Part shown: one piece after another, positions 1-9,713 of the stretch
Position numbering within the stretch: the stretch's first letter is position 1
Layout: the number at the start of each line of letters is the position of its first letter
Assembly: GCA_023460235.1 (NCBI GenBank)
Contig: JAEWRE010000066.1
Span: 1 to 64,000, forward strand
Origin: Bacillota bacterium
Lineage (GTDB): Bacteria > Bacillota > Clostridia > TANB77 > CAG-465
Direction of reading: 5' to 3'
Length of the DNA: 64,000 nucleotides
Translations under genes and position numbers: made by a program
Notes under the pieces: model-generated
Told to the model about the DNA's origin: nothing
The model's database searches: none
The model's input: the letters and a program-made list of their open reading frames with translations, nothing else

Positions 1-1
1 A

Positions 2-3000
2 GGAAATGCAGTTACAAGTAAATCAAATGCGTTTAGCATAGATAACACAGCACCAACAGCGCCAACATTAACACCAAGTACAACAGCGTGGACAAATGGT
101 AACGTAATAGTAACAATAACATATCCATCAGATGCGGCAACTAAAGAGTATAGTACTGATGGAACAACATGGACAGCATATACAACAGCAATAACAGTAA
201 GTACACAAAACACAACAGTATATGCAAGAGGAAAAGATGCAGCAGGAAACCAAAGTGCAAATGGAACATTAACTGTATCAAACATAGATAAAACAGCACC
301 TATAGTGGTATTTGGAACAAATGGAGCAACTAATGTACAAACAGCAAGTACAACAGCAACAGTAAGTGATGCAGGTGGAAGTACAATAAATACAAGTACA
401 TTACAGTATGTATGGGATACACAAAACACAACAACACCAACTGCAGGATGGGCAACATTTACAAATGGAGCAGCAATCACAAAAGGAAGTATAACAGGAA
501 CATATTACTTATGGGTAAAGGGGAATGATAATGCTGGAAATGCAGTTACAAGTAAGTCAAATGCGTTTAGCATAGATAATACAGCACCAACAGTTCCAAC
601 ATTAACACCAAGTACAACATCATGGGTAAATACAAGTGTAACAGTAACAATAACATATCCAGCAGATGCCGCAATAAAGGAATATAGTACAGACGGAACA
701 ACTTGGAACACATATACAGCACCAGTAGTAGTAAGTACTCAAAACACAACAGTATATGCAAGAGGAAAAGACGCAGCTGGAAATCAAAGCTCAACAGGAA
801 CATTAACAGTATCAAATATAGATAAAACAGCACCAACAGTTGCATTTGGAACAAATGGAGCAAGTAATATACAAACAGCAAGTACAACAGCAACAGTATC
901 AGATGCAGGAGGAAGTGCAGTAAATGCCAGCTCGTTACAATATGTATGGGATACACAAAATGTAACAACACCATCAACTGGATGGGTAACATTTACAAAT
1001 GGAGCAACACTAACACAAGGCAGTATAACAGGAACAAGATATTTATGGATAAAGGGTAGTGATAATGCAGGAAATAGTGTATTATCAAAATCGAATGCAT
1101 TTAGCATAGATAATACGGCACCAACAGTACCAACATTATCACCAAATACAACAGGGTGGGTAAGTACAAGTGTAACAGTAACAATAACATATCCATCAGA
1201 TGCAGCAACTAAAGAATACAGTACAGATGGAAGTACATGGACAGCTTACACTGCAGCAGTGGTAGTAAGTACACAAAACACAACAGTATATGCAAGAGGA
1301 AAAGATGCAGCTGGAAATCAAAGCTCAACAGGAACATTAACAGTATCAAACATAGATAAAATAGCTCCAACAGTGGCATTTGGAACAAATGGCGCAAGTA
1401 ATATACAAACAGCAAGTACAACAGCAACAGTATCAGATGTAGGAGGAAGTGCAGTAAATACATCAACGTTACAATACGTATGGGATACACAAAACAGTAC
1501 AACACCAAGCACAGGTTGGGCAACATTTACAAATGGAGCAACGCTAACACAAGGCAGTATAACGGGAACAAGATACTTATGGATAAAAGGTAGTGATAAT
1601 GCAGGAAATAGTGTAGTAAGTAAATCAAACGCATTTAGCATAGACAACACAGCACCAACAGTTCCAACATTAACACCAAGCACAACAGGGTGGATAAATA
1701 GTAATGTGACCGTAACAATAACATACCCAAGTGATGCTACAACTAAGGAATATAGTACAGACGGAACAACATGGACAGCATATACAACACCAATTATAGT
1801 AAGTACACAAAACACAACAGTATATGCAAGAGGAAAAGATGCAGCAGGAAACCAAAGTGCAACTGGAACATTAACTGTATCAAACATAGATAAAACAGCA
1901 CCTACAGTAGCATTTGGAACAAATGGAGCAAGTAATATACAAACAGCAAGTACAACAGCAACAGTAAGCGATGCAGGAGGTAGTGCAATAAATACAAGTA
2001 CATTACAATATGTATGGGACACACAAAATACAACTACACCAACTGCAGGTTGGGCAACATTTACAAATGGAGCAGCAATCACAAAAGGAAGTATAACAGG
2101 AACATATTACCTATGGGTAAAGGGTAGTGACAATGCAGGAAATAGTGTGGTATCAAAATCAAACGGATTTGGAATAGATAATACAGCGCCAACAGTGCCA
2201 ACTCTAACACCAAGTACAACAGCATGGACAAATGGTAACGTAACTGTAACAATAACATATCCAAGTGATGCTACAGTAAAAGAATATAGTACAGACGGAA
2301 CAACATGGACAGCATATACAACACCGATTATAGTAAGTACACAAAACACAACAGTATATGCAAGAGGAAAAGATGCAGCAGGAAATCAAAGTGCAACAGG
2401 AACATTAACTGTATCAAACATAGATAAAACAGCACCTACAGTGGCATTTGGAACAAATGGAGCGAGTAATGTACAAACAGCAAGTACAACAGCAACAGTA
2501 AGTGATGCAGGTGGAAGTGCAATAAATACAAGTACACTACAGTATGTATGGGATACACAAAACACAACTACACCAACTGCAGGATGGGCGACATTTACAA
2601 ATGGAGCAGCAATCACAAAAGGAAGTATAACAGGAACATATTACTTATGGATAAAAGGTAGTGATAATGCAGGAAATAGCATAACAACAAAGAGTAATGC
2701 ATTTGGAATAGATAATATAGCACCAACAGTACCAACATTCTCGCCAAGTGCAACAGGATGGACAAATGGTGATGTATTTGTAACAATAACATATCCAGCT
2801 GATGCAACTGTGAAAGAATATAGTACAAATGGGACAACATGGAATACTTATGAAGCAAAAATAACAGTTTCAGCAAATAACACAACAATATATGCAAGAG
2901 GAAAAGATGCAGCAGGAAATCAAAGTTCAACAGGAACATTAACTGTATCAAACATAGATAAAACAGCACCTACAGTGGCATTTGGAACAAATGGAGCAAC

Positions 3001-5875
3001 TAATGTACAGACAGGAAGTACAACTGTAACAGTAAGTGATGCAGGAGGAAGTGCAGTAAATACAAGTACATTACAATATGTATGGGATACACAAAATACA
3101 ACAACACCAAGTAGTGGATGGGCAACATTTACAAATGGGGCAGCAATTACAAAAGGAAGTATAACAGGAACATACTATTTATGGATAAAAGGTAGTGATA
3201 ATGCAGGAAATAGTGTGGTATCAAAATCAAATGGATTTGGAATAGATAATACAGCACCAACAGTGCCAACATTCTCACCAAGTACAACGGCATGGACAAA
3301 TGGTGATGTATTTGTAACAATAACATATCCAGCTGATGCAACTGTGAAAGAATATAGCACAAATGGAACAACATGGAATACTTATGAGGCAAAAATAACA
3401 GTTTCAGCAAATAACACAACAATATATGCAAGAGGGAAAGATGCAGCAGGAAACCAAAGTTCAACAGGAACATTAACTGTATCAAACATAGATAAAACAG
3501 CACCTACAGTGGTATTTGGAACAAATGGAGCAACTAATGTACAAATAGCAAGTACAACGGTAACAGTAAGTGATGCGGGTGGAAGTGCAATAAATACAAG
3601 TACATTACAATATGTATGGGATACACAAAACACAACTACACCAACTGCAGGATGGGCGACATTTACAAATGGAACAACATTAACCCAGTCAAGTATAACA
3701 GGAACAAGATATCTGTGGGTAAAAGGAAGCGATAACGCAGGAAATGCAGTTACAAGTAAGTCAAATGCATTTAACATAGATAACACGGCACCAACAGCTC
3801 CGACATTCTCACCAAGTACAACAGCATGGACAAATGGTGATGTATTTGTAACAATAACATACCCAGCTGATGTAACTGTGAAAGAATATAGCACGAATGG
3901 GACAACATGGAATACTTATGAAGCAAAAATAACAGTTTCAGCAAATAACACAACAATATATGCAAGAGGAAAAGATGCAGCAGGAAATCAAAGTACAACT
4001 GGAACATTAACAGTATCAAATATAGATAAAACAGCACCTACAATAGCATTTGGAACGAATGGTGGTAGTAATGTAAAAACTGCAAGTACAACAGTAACAG
4101 TGAGTGATACTGGAGGAAGTGCAGTAAATACAAGTACATTACAATATGTATGGGATACACAAAACACAACAACACCAAGTAGTGGATGGGCAACATTTAC
4201 AAATGGAGCAGCAATAACAAAAGGAAGTATAACAGGAACATATTACTTATGGGTAAAAGGAAGCGATAACGCAGGAAATGCAGTTACAAGTAAATCAAAT
4301 GCATTTAACATAGATAACACAGCACCAACAGCACCAACATTAGCACCAAGTACAACAGCATGGACAAATGGTAATGTAACAGTAACAATCACTTATCCAT
4401 CAGATGCGACAGTGAAAGAGTATAGCACAAATGGAAGTACATGGAGTACATATACTTCAGCAATAACTGTGTCAACAAACAACACAACAGTATATGCAAG
4501 AGGAAAGGATGCAGCAGGAAATCAAAGTAGTGCTAGTACACTAACAGTATCAAATATAGATAAAACAGCACCAGCTATCTCAATAGGGATAAGTAATGAT
4601 AATACCAGCGGATTTACAATGACAGCATATGTTAGTGATATTGGTTCAGGCATAAATAGAATAAATTATTATATTGATGGTGCATTAAAATCCAGCACTT
4701 CAAGTACTGTATATGCTGCAACTGGATTAACTGGAACAAATCATACTGTATATGCTATTGCATATGATAATGTAGGTAATTACACAACTAGTTCTACACA
4801 AAATGCAACACTACATGTTCACACGGAGGCGTGTTATGTAGGTCATAAGCATACAGTTAATTCTGGTACATATACTTGGTATCACGCTCATACTTATAAG
4901 TGTCAATTATGGACTTTCCATGTTGAAGGTTGGACTGAATGTTCTAATTGTCATCTTGTATACAATTATTATAGTCAGTGGTGGACAAGTAATGAACCAA
5001 CTGGTGGATATAATCAGGGTTGTCCTAACTGTGGGAACGGATATCATGTAGCTGGAACAGATGTAATAAAGAGATATCAAGGATACAATTGTGGATTTAA
5101 TAAGGATTCAAATGGAGATGGAATTAATGATATTGATGTACCATATAATGTAACAATAGAATATCCTAATTATAGTTCAGTACCTCAAAATATAGATACA
5201 TCTGGTAGAGCATTTACATATGTTAATGGTTGTTGGGCATATCATAAGCATGGTTCTTTTAATCCTAATTATTCAGATTATGACATTAATACATATTGGT
5301 ATCAAAATCCAATTGCCTTAGTAAATACTGCCTATACATTTGGATCATCATCATATTGTACTCTTCCAGCGAGTATGGATGTTTATTACCGATATCCAGG
5401 TTATGCAAATACATATCCTTTTGGTTTTGCTGGAAAGATTATAAATGGAAAACCTATGTATAGTTTTAGTATTTATATAGAAGGTTATGGATACATTTAT
5501 TCTACGAGTGGCCTACTTTCAAAACAATATCTTACTATAGAAGAAATATATCCTTTCATAACTGGTAACTTTTTTAAACAGATATATGAATGGATTTATG
5601 ATAAGAATTCTGCTATGGCAAAAGCATGTTTAAAAGAATCAGGAGCATACACTCGACTAGAATATGATGGATGGGGCGGACGATATGGAGTTTATGTTGA
5701 AGGTGAACCAATTTTAGGGTATATTCCAAAATATACTGTTGGAAGTGGCGATTCTAACTATAGATCACTTGCTAGTGGTACTCTGAATAATTGTCCTTAT
5801 CCTCAAGTAACTTCAGAAGGATGGACTATTGTCTGTGGTTTAGCAGAAGATAGAAGATTAAACTGTGGAAAGTGA
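2..5875 (+). CDS. Giant Ig-like repeat surface protein, 5' truncated by window edge
   Basis: The frame is open from base 2 to a TGA at 5873-5875 (1957 residues in the window); the true start lies upstream. Residues 1-~1525 are alternating modules. One of about 82 residues resembles chitobiase/beta-hexosaminidase C-terminal-like Ig folds (hallmarks VTITYPSDA, KEYSTDGTTW, VYARGKDAAGNQS). The other, about 96 residues, starts FGTNGA and contains LQYVWDTQN, GSITGTYYLW and KGSDNAGN. After the repeats come a diverged Ig-like domain and a Cys/His/Tyr/Trp-rich C-terminal region (from about nt 4800) with two CxxC knuckles (CSNC, CPNC) suggesting zinc binding, then about 280 residues I do not recognise. 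No LPXTG anchor or C-terminal membrane helix is seen. Related modules occur in 40008-46247, so this may belong to the same pilin-like family. Likely an adhesin or surface protein (inference). Confidence 0.85.
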   Translation, partial: GNAVTSKSNAFSIDNTAPTAPTLTPSTTAWTNGNVIVTITYPSDAATKEYSTDGTTWTAYTTAITVSTQNTTVYARGKDAAGNQSANGTLTVSNIDKTAPIVVFGTNGATNVQTASTTATVSDAGGSTINTSTLQYVWDTQNTTTPTAGWATFTNGAAITKGSITGTYYLWVKGNDNAGNAVTSKSNAFSIDNTAPTVPTLTPSTTSWVNTSVTVTITYPADAAIKEYSTDGTTWNTYTAPVVVSTQNTTVYARGKDAAGNQSSTGTLTVSNIDKTAPTVAFGTNGASNIQTASTTATVSDAGGSAVNASSLQYVWDTQNVTTPSTGWVTFTNGATLTQGSITGTRYLWIKGSDNAGNSVLSKSNAFSIDNTAPTVPTLSPNTTGWVSTSVTVTITYPSDAATKEYSTDGSTWTAYTAAVVVSTQNTTVYARGKDAAGNQSSTGTLTVSNIDKIAPTVAFGTNGASNIQTASTTATVSDVGGSAVNTSTLQYVWDTQNSTTPSTGWATFTNGATLTQGSITGTRYLWIKGSDNAGNSVVSKSNAFSIDNTAPTVPTLTPSTTGWINSNVTVTITYPSDATTKEYSTDGTTWTAYTTPIIVSTQNTTVYARGKDAAGNQSATGTLTVSNIDKTAPTVAFGTNGASNIQTASTTATVSDAGGSAINTSTLQYVWDTQNTTTPTAGWATFTNGAAITKGSITGTYYLWVKGSDNAGNSVVSKSNGFGIDNTAPTVPTLTPSTTAWTNGNVTVTITYPSDATVKEYSTDGTTWTAYTTPIIVSTQNTTVYARGKDAAGNQSATGTLTVSNIDKTAPTVAFGTNGASNVQTASTTATVSDAGGSAINTSTLQYVWDTQNTTTPTAGWATFTNGAAITKGSITGTYYLWIKGSDNAGNSITTKSNAFGIDNIAPTVPTFSPSATGWTNGDVFVTITYPADATVKEYSTNGTTWNTYEAKITVSANNTTIYARGKDAAGNQSSTGTLTVSNIDKTAPTVAFGTNGATNVQTGSTTVTVSDAGGSAVNTSTLQYVWDTQNTTTPSSGWATFTNGAAITKGSITGTYYLWIKGSDNAGNSVVSKSNGFGIDNTAPTVPTFSPSTTAWTNGDVFVTITYPADATVKEYSTNGTTWNTYEAKITVSANNTTIYARGKDAAGNQSSTGTLTVSNIDKTAPTVVFGTNGATNVQIASTTVTVSDAGGSAINTSTLQYVWDTQNTTTPTAGWATFTNGTTLTQSSITGTRYLWVKGSDNAGNAVTSKSNAFNIDNTAPTAPTFSPSTTAWTNGDVFVTITYPADVTVKEYSTNGTTWNTYEAKITVSANNTTIYARGKDAAGNQSTTGTLTVSNIDKTAPTIAFGTNGGSNVKTASTTVTVSDTGGSAVNTSTLQYVWDTQNTTTPSSGWATFTNGAAITKGSITGTYYLWVKGSDNAGNAVTSKSNAFNIDNTAPTAPTLAPSTTAWTNGNVTVTITYPSDATVKEYSTNGSTWSTYTSAITVSTNNTTVYARGKDAAGNQSSASTLTVSNIDKTAPAISIGISNDNTSGFTMTAYVSDIGSGINRINYYIDGALKSSTSSTVYAATGLTGTNHTVYAIAYDNVGNYTTSSTQNATLHVHTEACYVGHKHTVNSGTYTWYHAHTYKCQLWTFHVEGWTECSNCHLVYNYYSQWWTSNEPTGGYNQGCPNCGNGYHVAGTDVIKRYQGYNCGFNKDSNGDGINDIDVPYNVTIEYPNYSSVPQNIDTSGRAFTYVNGCWAYHKHGSFNPNYSDYDINTYWYQNPIALVNTAYTFGSSSYCTLPASMDVYYRYPGYANTYPFGFAGKIINGKPMYSFSIYIEGYGYIYSTSGLLSKQYLTIEEIYPFITGNFFKQIYEWIYDKNSAMAKACLKESGAYTRLEYDGWGGRYGVYVEGEPILGYIPKYTVGSGDSNYRSLASGTLNNCPYPQVTSEGWTIVCGLAEDRRLNCGK
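311..4582 (+). repeat. Eight 534-bp in-frame tandem repeats
   Basis: The FGTNG motif codon TTT recurs at 311, 845, 1379, 1913, 2447, 2981, 3515 and 4049, exactly 534 bp (178 codons) apart with no indels. The array continues leftwards out of the window (partial unit 2-310). Copies are mosaic: the units whose Ig-like half ends near 2980, 3510 and 4045 share a TNGTTWNTYEAK variant, while earlier ones carry TDGTTW plus TTPIIV or TAAVVV. This indicates recombination or gene conversion between units. The coding strand is very A-rich and T-poor, which leaves long spurious antisense frames. Confidence 0.97.
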
Positions 5876-5907
5876 TAATAAATAATAATTTGTAATATAA
5901 AAATTGT

Positions 5908-5950
5908 ACAATCGGAAGAAATTTTTTAATATCTTCCGATTGTTCTATGA
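5908..5950 (+). terminator. Hairpin terminator after the repeat protein
   Basis: Perfect 11-bp stem ACAATCGGAAG (5908-5918) / CTTCCGATTGT (5933-5943), 33 bases after the stop codon. The T-tract is imperfect but the downstream sequence is T-rich. Confidence 0.75.
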
Positions 5951-5996
5951 TATTTATATATCATTTATCTTTTTTTGTAATTTTTTGTAACAAGTC

Positions 5997-6025
5997 TTGA
6001 AAATTAAAATTCTATGAGGTAAAAT
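5997..6025 (+). promoter_or_regulatory. Putative promoter of the glycolytic operon
   Basis: TTGAAA (5997-6002), 17-bp spacer, TAAAAT (6020-6025). A TATAAT at 6025-6030 is an alternative -10. Lies about 30 bp upstream of the gap start. Confidence 0.55.
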
Positions 6026-6054
6026 ATAATTGTACAATAAGGAGGTATAATTGT

Positions 6055-7065
6055 ATGAATATTAAACTTGGAATTAATGGATTCGGAAGAATCGGAAGAC
6101 TTGTGATGAGAGCATCACTAGAAAGAGATAATGTAGATGTTGTAGCAGTAAATGACCCATTTATTGACCTAGAATATATGAAATATATGCTAACTTATGA
6201 TTCAATACATGGTAAATTAAATGCAAAAATTGAAATAGATGGATCAAATCTTGTTGTAAACGGAAAAGCAATAAAAGTTTTCAATTGTAAAGATCCTAAT
6301 GAAATACCATGGAAAGATGCAGGAGTTGAATATGTAGTTGAATCATCAGGTGTATTTACTACAATTGAAAAGGCTGCAGCTCACTTTACTGGAGGAGCTA
6401 AAAAAGTTATAATTTCAGCACCTTCAAAAGATGCACCTATGTTTGTAATGGGAGTAAATAATGATGAATATACAACAGATATGAATATTGTTTCAAATGC
6501 TTCTTGTACAACTAACTGTTTAGCACCACTTGCTAAAGTTGTTAATGATGAATTTGGAATATTAGAAGGATTAATGACTACTGTTCATTCAACAACAGCA
6601 ACTCAAAAAACTGTTGATGGACCATCTAACAAAGATTGGAGAGGCGGTAGAGCAGCAGCAGGAAATATTATACCATCATCTACAGGTGCTGCAAAAGCAG
6701 TAGGTAAAGTTATTCCAGAACTTAATGGTAAACTTACAGGTATGTCATTTAGAGTTCCAACTCTTGATGTATCAGTTGTTGATTTAACTTGTAGACTTGC
6801 TAAACCAGCTACATACGAAGAAATTGTAGATGCTGTTAAAAAAGCTTGTAAAAATGAACTAAAAGGTATAATGGATTATACAGAAGAAGAATTAGTTTCT
6901 TCAGATTTTATACATAATCCACATACTTCAATATTTGATGTAAAAGCAGGAATTGCTCTAAGTGATACTTTTGTAAAACTTGTTGCTTGGTATGACAATG
7001 AATGGGGATATTCAAATAAAGTTGTTGATTTAGTTAGTCACATGTACGAAGTGGATCATAAATAA
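6055..7065 (+). CDS. gap: Glyceraldehyde-3-phosphate dehydrogenase, type I
   Basis: Oxidative phosphorylation of glyceraldehyde-3-phosphate to 1,3-bisphosphoglycerate with NAD+, cytoplasmic, first gene of the lower-glycolysis cluster. It has 336 residues, normal for the family. The Rossmann signature NGFGRIGR is at residues 8-15, the catalytic-cysteine signature SNASCTTNC puts the nucleophile at Cys151, and WYDNEWGYSNK is near the C-terminus. The ATG is preceded by AAGGAGG at good spacing. A strong hairpin separates it from pgk, so gap may be made in excess of the distal genes. No sign of an NADP-specific or archaeal type. Confidence 0.98.
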   Translation: MNIKLGINGFGRIGRLVMRASLERDNVDVVAVNDPFIDLEYMKYMLTYDSIHGKLNAKIEIDGSNLVVNGKAIKVFNCKDPNEIPWKDAGVEYVVESSGVFTTIEKAAAHFTGGAKKVIISAPSKDAPMFVMGVNNDEYTTDMNIVSNASCTTNCLAPLAKVVNDEFGILEGLMTTVHSTTATQKTVDGPSNKDWRGGRAAAGNIIPSSTGAAKAVGKVIPELNGKLTGMSFRVPTLDVSVVDLTCRLAKPATYEEIVDAVKKACKNELKGIMDYTEEELVSSDFIHNPHTSIFDVKAGIALSDTFVKLVAWYDNEWGYSNKVVDLVSHMYEVDHK

Positions 7066-7079
7066 GTATTAAATTATAG

Positions 7080-7112
7080 AGGCTGGCTTCATTTTTAAAA
7101 GCCAGCCTTTAT
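7080..7112 (+). terminator. Intercistronic hairpin between gap and pgk
   Basis: Perfect 10-bp GC-rich stem AGGCTGGCTT (7080-7089) / AAGCCAGCCT (7099-7108) followed by a short broken T-run. It is the strongest GC stem in the cluster and could act as a partial terminator or as a processing/stabilising element. Confidence 0.7.
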
Positions 7113-7137
7113 TAAATTATGTTTTGGAGGAAATTAT

Positions 7138-8319
7138 ATGATGAATAAAAAAACAGTAAGAGATATAGAAGTTAATGGCAAAAGAGTATTAGTTAGATGT
7201 GACTTTAATGTACCTATAAGCAAAGAAACTGGTGAAATTACTAGTGATAAAAGAATTGTTGAATCTTTAAAAACAATAAAATACTTAGAAAGTGCTGGTG
7301 CAAAAGTAATACTTTGTTCTCATTTAGGAAAAACTGGTCAAAACAAAACTCTTGCTCCAGTAGCAAAGAGATTATCTGAATTATTAGGAAAAGAAGTTGT
7401 TTTACTAAAGGATATAATATCAGATGAGACTAAAGAATATGTAAATGAAATGCAATCTTCTGATATTGTATTACTTGAAAATACTAGAATGTATGAAGAA
7501 GAAGAAAACAATGATGTAGAATTTTCAAAAAAACTTGCATCCCTTGCAGAAGTTTTTGTAAATGATGCTTTTGGTTCCGCTCATAGAGCACATGCTTCAA
7601 CAGAAGGTGTAACTCATTATTTACCATCAGTTTGTGGATTTTTAATTGAAAAGGAAATTACAGCTTTAGACGGAGCGGTAAATAATCCGAAAAGACCTTT
7701 ACTTGCTATAGTTGGTGGGGCGAAAGTTTCAAGTAAAATAGATGTACTAAACAATTTACTTGATAAAGTTGATACATTAATTATAGGTGGAGCAATGACT
7801 TATACTTTTGTAAAAGCTCAAGGTGGAAAAGTTGGAAAATCACTATGTGAAGATGATAAAGTAGAGGTTGCAGCTGAAATATTAAAAAAAGGTCTTGATA
7901 AAGAAGTAAGAATTTTATTACCAGTTGATAATGTTGTAGCTAAAGAAGTAACAAATGAAGCTGAAACTATGGTAACAAATATAGATGAAGTACCTGATGA
8001 ATATATTGGGCTTGATATAGGAGATAAAACTATAAATCTATTTGTACAAGAAATTAAAGTTGCTGGTACAGTTATTTGGAATGGCCCTGTTGGAGTCTTT
8101 GAAATAGAACAATTTGCAAAGGGAACTAAAGCAATTGCAGAAGCAATGGCAAAATCTGATGCTGTTACTGTAGTAGGTGGAGGAGATAGTGCTGCTGCTG
8201 TTGAATTATTTGGACTTGAAGAGAAAATGAGCCATGTATCAACTGGTGGAGGAGCATCATTAGAATTTATAGAAGGTAAAAAATTACCAGGAATAGAAGC
8301 ATTACAAGATAAAAATTAA
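7138..8319 (+). CDS. pgk: Phosphoglycerate kinase
   Basis: Transfers the acyl phosphate of 1,3-bisphosphoglycerate to ADP, giving ATP and 3-phosphoglycerate. It has 393 residues, a standard single-enzyme length with no tpi fusion. Seen: RCDFNVP near the N-terminus, the substrate-binding Arg/His region around LCSHLGK, GGAKVSSKI in mid-protein, and the glycine-rich nucleotide loop GGGDSAAAV at about residues 346-354. Two adjacent ATGs (7138, 7141) follow GGAGG at 7126-7130; I keep the first because its spacing (7 nt) is better. Second gene of the glycolytic cluster. Confidence 0.98.
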   Translation: MMNKKTVRDIEVNGKRVLVRCDFNVPISKETGEITSDKRIVESLKTIKYLESAGAKVILCSHLGKTGQNKTLAPVAKRLSELLGKEVVLLKDIISDETKEYVNEMQSSDIVLLENTRMYEEEENNDVEFSKKLASLAEVFVNDAFGSAHRAHASTEGVTHYLPSVCGFLIEKEITALDGAVNNPKRPLLAIVGGAKVSSKIDVLNNLLDKVDTLIIGGAMTYTFVKAQGGKVGKSLCEDDKVEVAAEILKKGLDKEVRILLPVDNVVAKEVTNEAETMVTNIDEVPDEYIGLDIGDKTINLFVQEIKVAGTVIWNGPVGVFEIEQFAKGTKAIAEAMAKSDAVTVVGGGDSAAAVELFGLEEKMSHVSTGGGASLEFIEGKKLPGIEALQDKN

Positions 8320-8364
8320 AAAAGCTAAATGATATAGCAATTTTATTATGGTTGGGAGATAGAT

Positions 8365-8880
8365 ATGAAAGATGGAAAAAAGGCACAAAAAGTAATAAAA
8401 ATTAATAATAAGAATTACACAATCAATATACAAAGACTTGCTATATCATTACTTGTAATTATAGCTTTAGTTATTGTAATAGTAAAACTAGTATCACCAG
8501 CTAAAGAAATAAAGACAGGTACTAAAATTGATGATTTAAATGCTAAAAAGTATGCAGATCTAATATTACTAGAATATGAAAAAAATGGTCAAAAAGAAAT
8601 GTTTCTTAGTGATTATGAAAAGGTGCAAACCAAAATTGGTGTATATATATTAAATAATTCTACATTAGATGATAATTCATTTAGCAAAATTTCAAAAGAT
8701 TTAAATAAGGAATTATCTAAAGACAAGTGGGGGTTAATTGATATTGAAAGACCAACTAATTGGAATGGTAAATGGAGTATAAATGAACAAGGAATTTTAA
8801 AATTTAAATTTAACAATAAAGACATAGAACCTAGTTGGAAAAATGATACAGAATTACAAAACAAATTAATAATTAATTAA
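8365..8880 (+). CDS. Single-pass membrane protein of unknown function in glycolytic operon
   Basis: 171 residues, not recognised. A lysine-rich, probably cytoplasmic N-terminus (residues 1-25) is followed by one hydrophobic helix (about residues 26-42, LAISLLVIIALVIVIVKL) and an approximately 125-residue soluble domain, predicted outside by the positive-inside rule. No lipobox and no Cys. It sits 45 bp after pgk and 25 bp before tpiA on the same strand, so it is presumably co-transcribed. The start is supported by GGGAG about 9 nt upstream. A bitopic protein inserted in a core glycolytic cluster is unusual; nothing in the sequence shows a catalytic role. Confidence 0.85.
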   Translation: MKDGKKAQKVIKINNKNYTINIQRLAISLLVIIALVIVIVKLVSPAKEIKTGTKIDDLNAKKYADLILLEYEKNGQKEMFLSDYEKVQTKIGVYILNNSTLDDNSFSKISKDLNKELSKDKWGLIDIERPTNWNGKWSINEQGILKFKFNNKDIEPSWKNDTELQNKLIIN

Positions 8881-8905
8881 CTTAATTTTTGAAAGGAATG
8901 ATTTT

Positions 8906-9652
8906 ATGAGAAAAAAGATAATTGCTGGTAACTGGAAAATGAATTATACAGTAAATGATGGTGAAGATTTTATACTAGAAATAAAAGATAGAATAAATAC
9001 TGAAGAAGTTGATGTTGTAATATGTCCAAACTTTGTATCATTAGATAGAATATCAAAAGCAATAGATGGAACTAATATAAAACTTGGGGCACAAGATGTT
9101 TATTTCGAAGCAAAAGGTGCTTTTACAGGAGAAACATCAGTAGATATGCTTTATGCCGTTAATACAGATTATTGTATTGTAGGTCACAGTGAAAGAAGAC
9201 AAATATTTGGTGAAACTGATGAAGTAGTAAATAAAAAAGCTAAAAAGCTTCTTGAAAAAGAAATAAAGCCAATTATATGTGTTGGTGAAACTTTAGACGA
9301 AAGAAACTCAAATAAAATGTTTGATATTGTATCAAATCAAGTAAAAGAAGCTTTAAATGGAATTTCTAAAGAGGATATTATTAAAAATGTAGTAATTGCA
9401 TATGAACCAATTTGGGCAATTGGTACTGGGGTTACTGCAACTTCAGAACAAGCAGAAGAAATGTGTAAGTTTATACGTGAGACTGTATCTGGAATATATT
9501 CAAAAAAAGCAGGAGATAATATTAGAATACAATATGGTGGAAGTGTAAAAGCAGAAAATGCTAATGAAATCTTAAATATGGAAAATATTGATGGTGCATT
9601 AGTTGGTGGGGCTAGTCTTAAAAATGAATTTGTTGCTATTGTAAATTACTAA
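8906..9652 (+). CDS. tpiA: Triosephosphate isomerase
   Basis: Interconverts dihydroxyacetone phosphate and glyceraldehyde-3-phosphate. It has 248 residues, the usual length of this TIM barrel. Catalytic Lys is in GNWKMN (about residue 11), catalytic His94 in IVGHSERR, and catalytic Glu in AYEPIWAIGTG (about residue 166). The phosphate-gripping YGGSV and GALVGGASL loops are near the end. The ATG has AAAGGA upstream. Fourth gene of the cluster; a candidate internal promoter overlaps its last codons. Confidence 0.98.
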   Translation: MRKKIIAGNWKMNYTVNDGEDFILEIKDRINTEEVDVVICPNFVSLDRISKAIDGTNIKLGAQDVYFEAKGAFTGETSVDMLYAVNTDYCIVGHSERRQIFGETDEVVNKKAKKLLEKEIKPIICVGETLDERNSNKMFDIVSNQVKEALNGISKEDIIKNVVIAYEPIWAIGTGVTATSEQAEEMCKFIRETVSGIYSKKAGDNIRIQYGGSVKAENANEILNMENIDGALVGGASLKNEFVAIVNY

Positions 9653-9667
9653 AATAAGTGATATAAT
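9639..9667 (+). promoter_or_regulatory. Putative internal promoter before gpmI
   Basis: TTGTAA (9639-9644), 17-bp spacer, TATAAT (9662-9667) preceded by an extended -10 TGA. It overlaps the 3' end of tpiA and could drive gpmI and eno independently. Confidence 0.5.
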
Positions 9668-9713
9668 AATAGAGCTGTGGTATTCATAGCGGAAAGTGAA
9701 GGATTAAGATTTT

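Noticed and set aside
505..4037. Long antisense ORFs (up to 254 codons) opposite the repeat gene
   Set aside because: They repeat every 534 bp with the array and exist because the sense strand avoids T-containing codons that would give stops in antisense; no ribosome sites and no independent coding signal.
2..4582. CRISPR-like or non-coding satellite array
   Set aside because: The unit is 534 bp, continuous, in frame and translated throughout; there are no short direct repeats with unique spacers.
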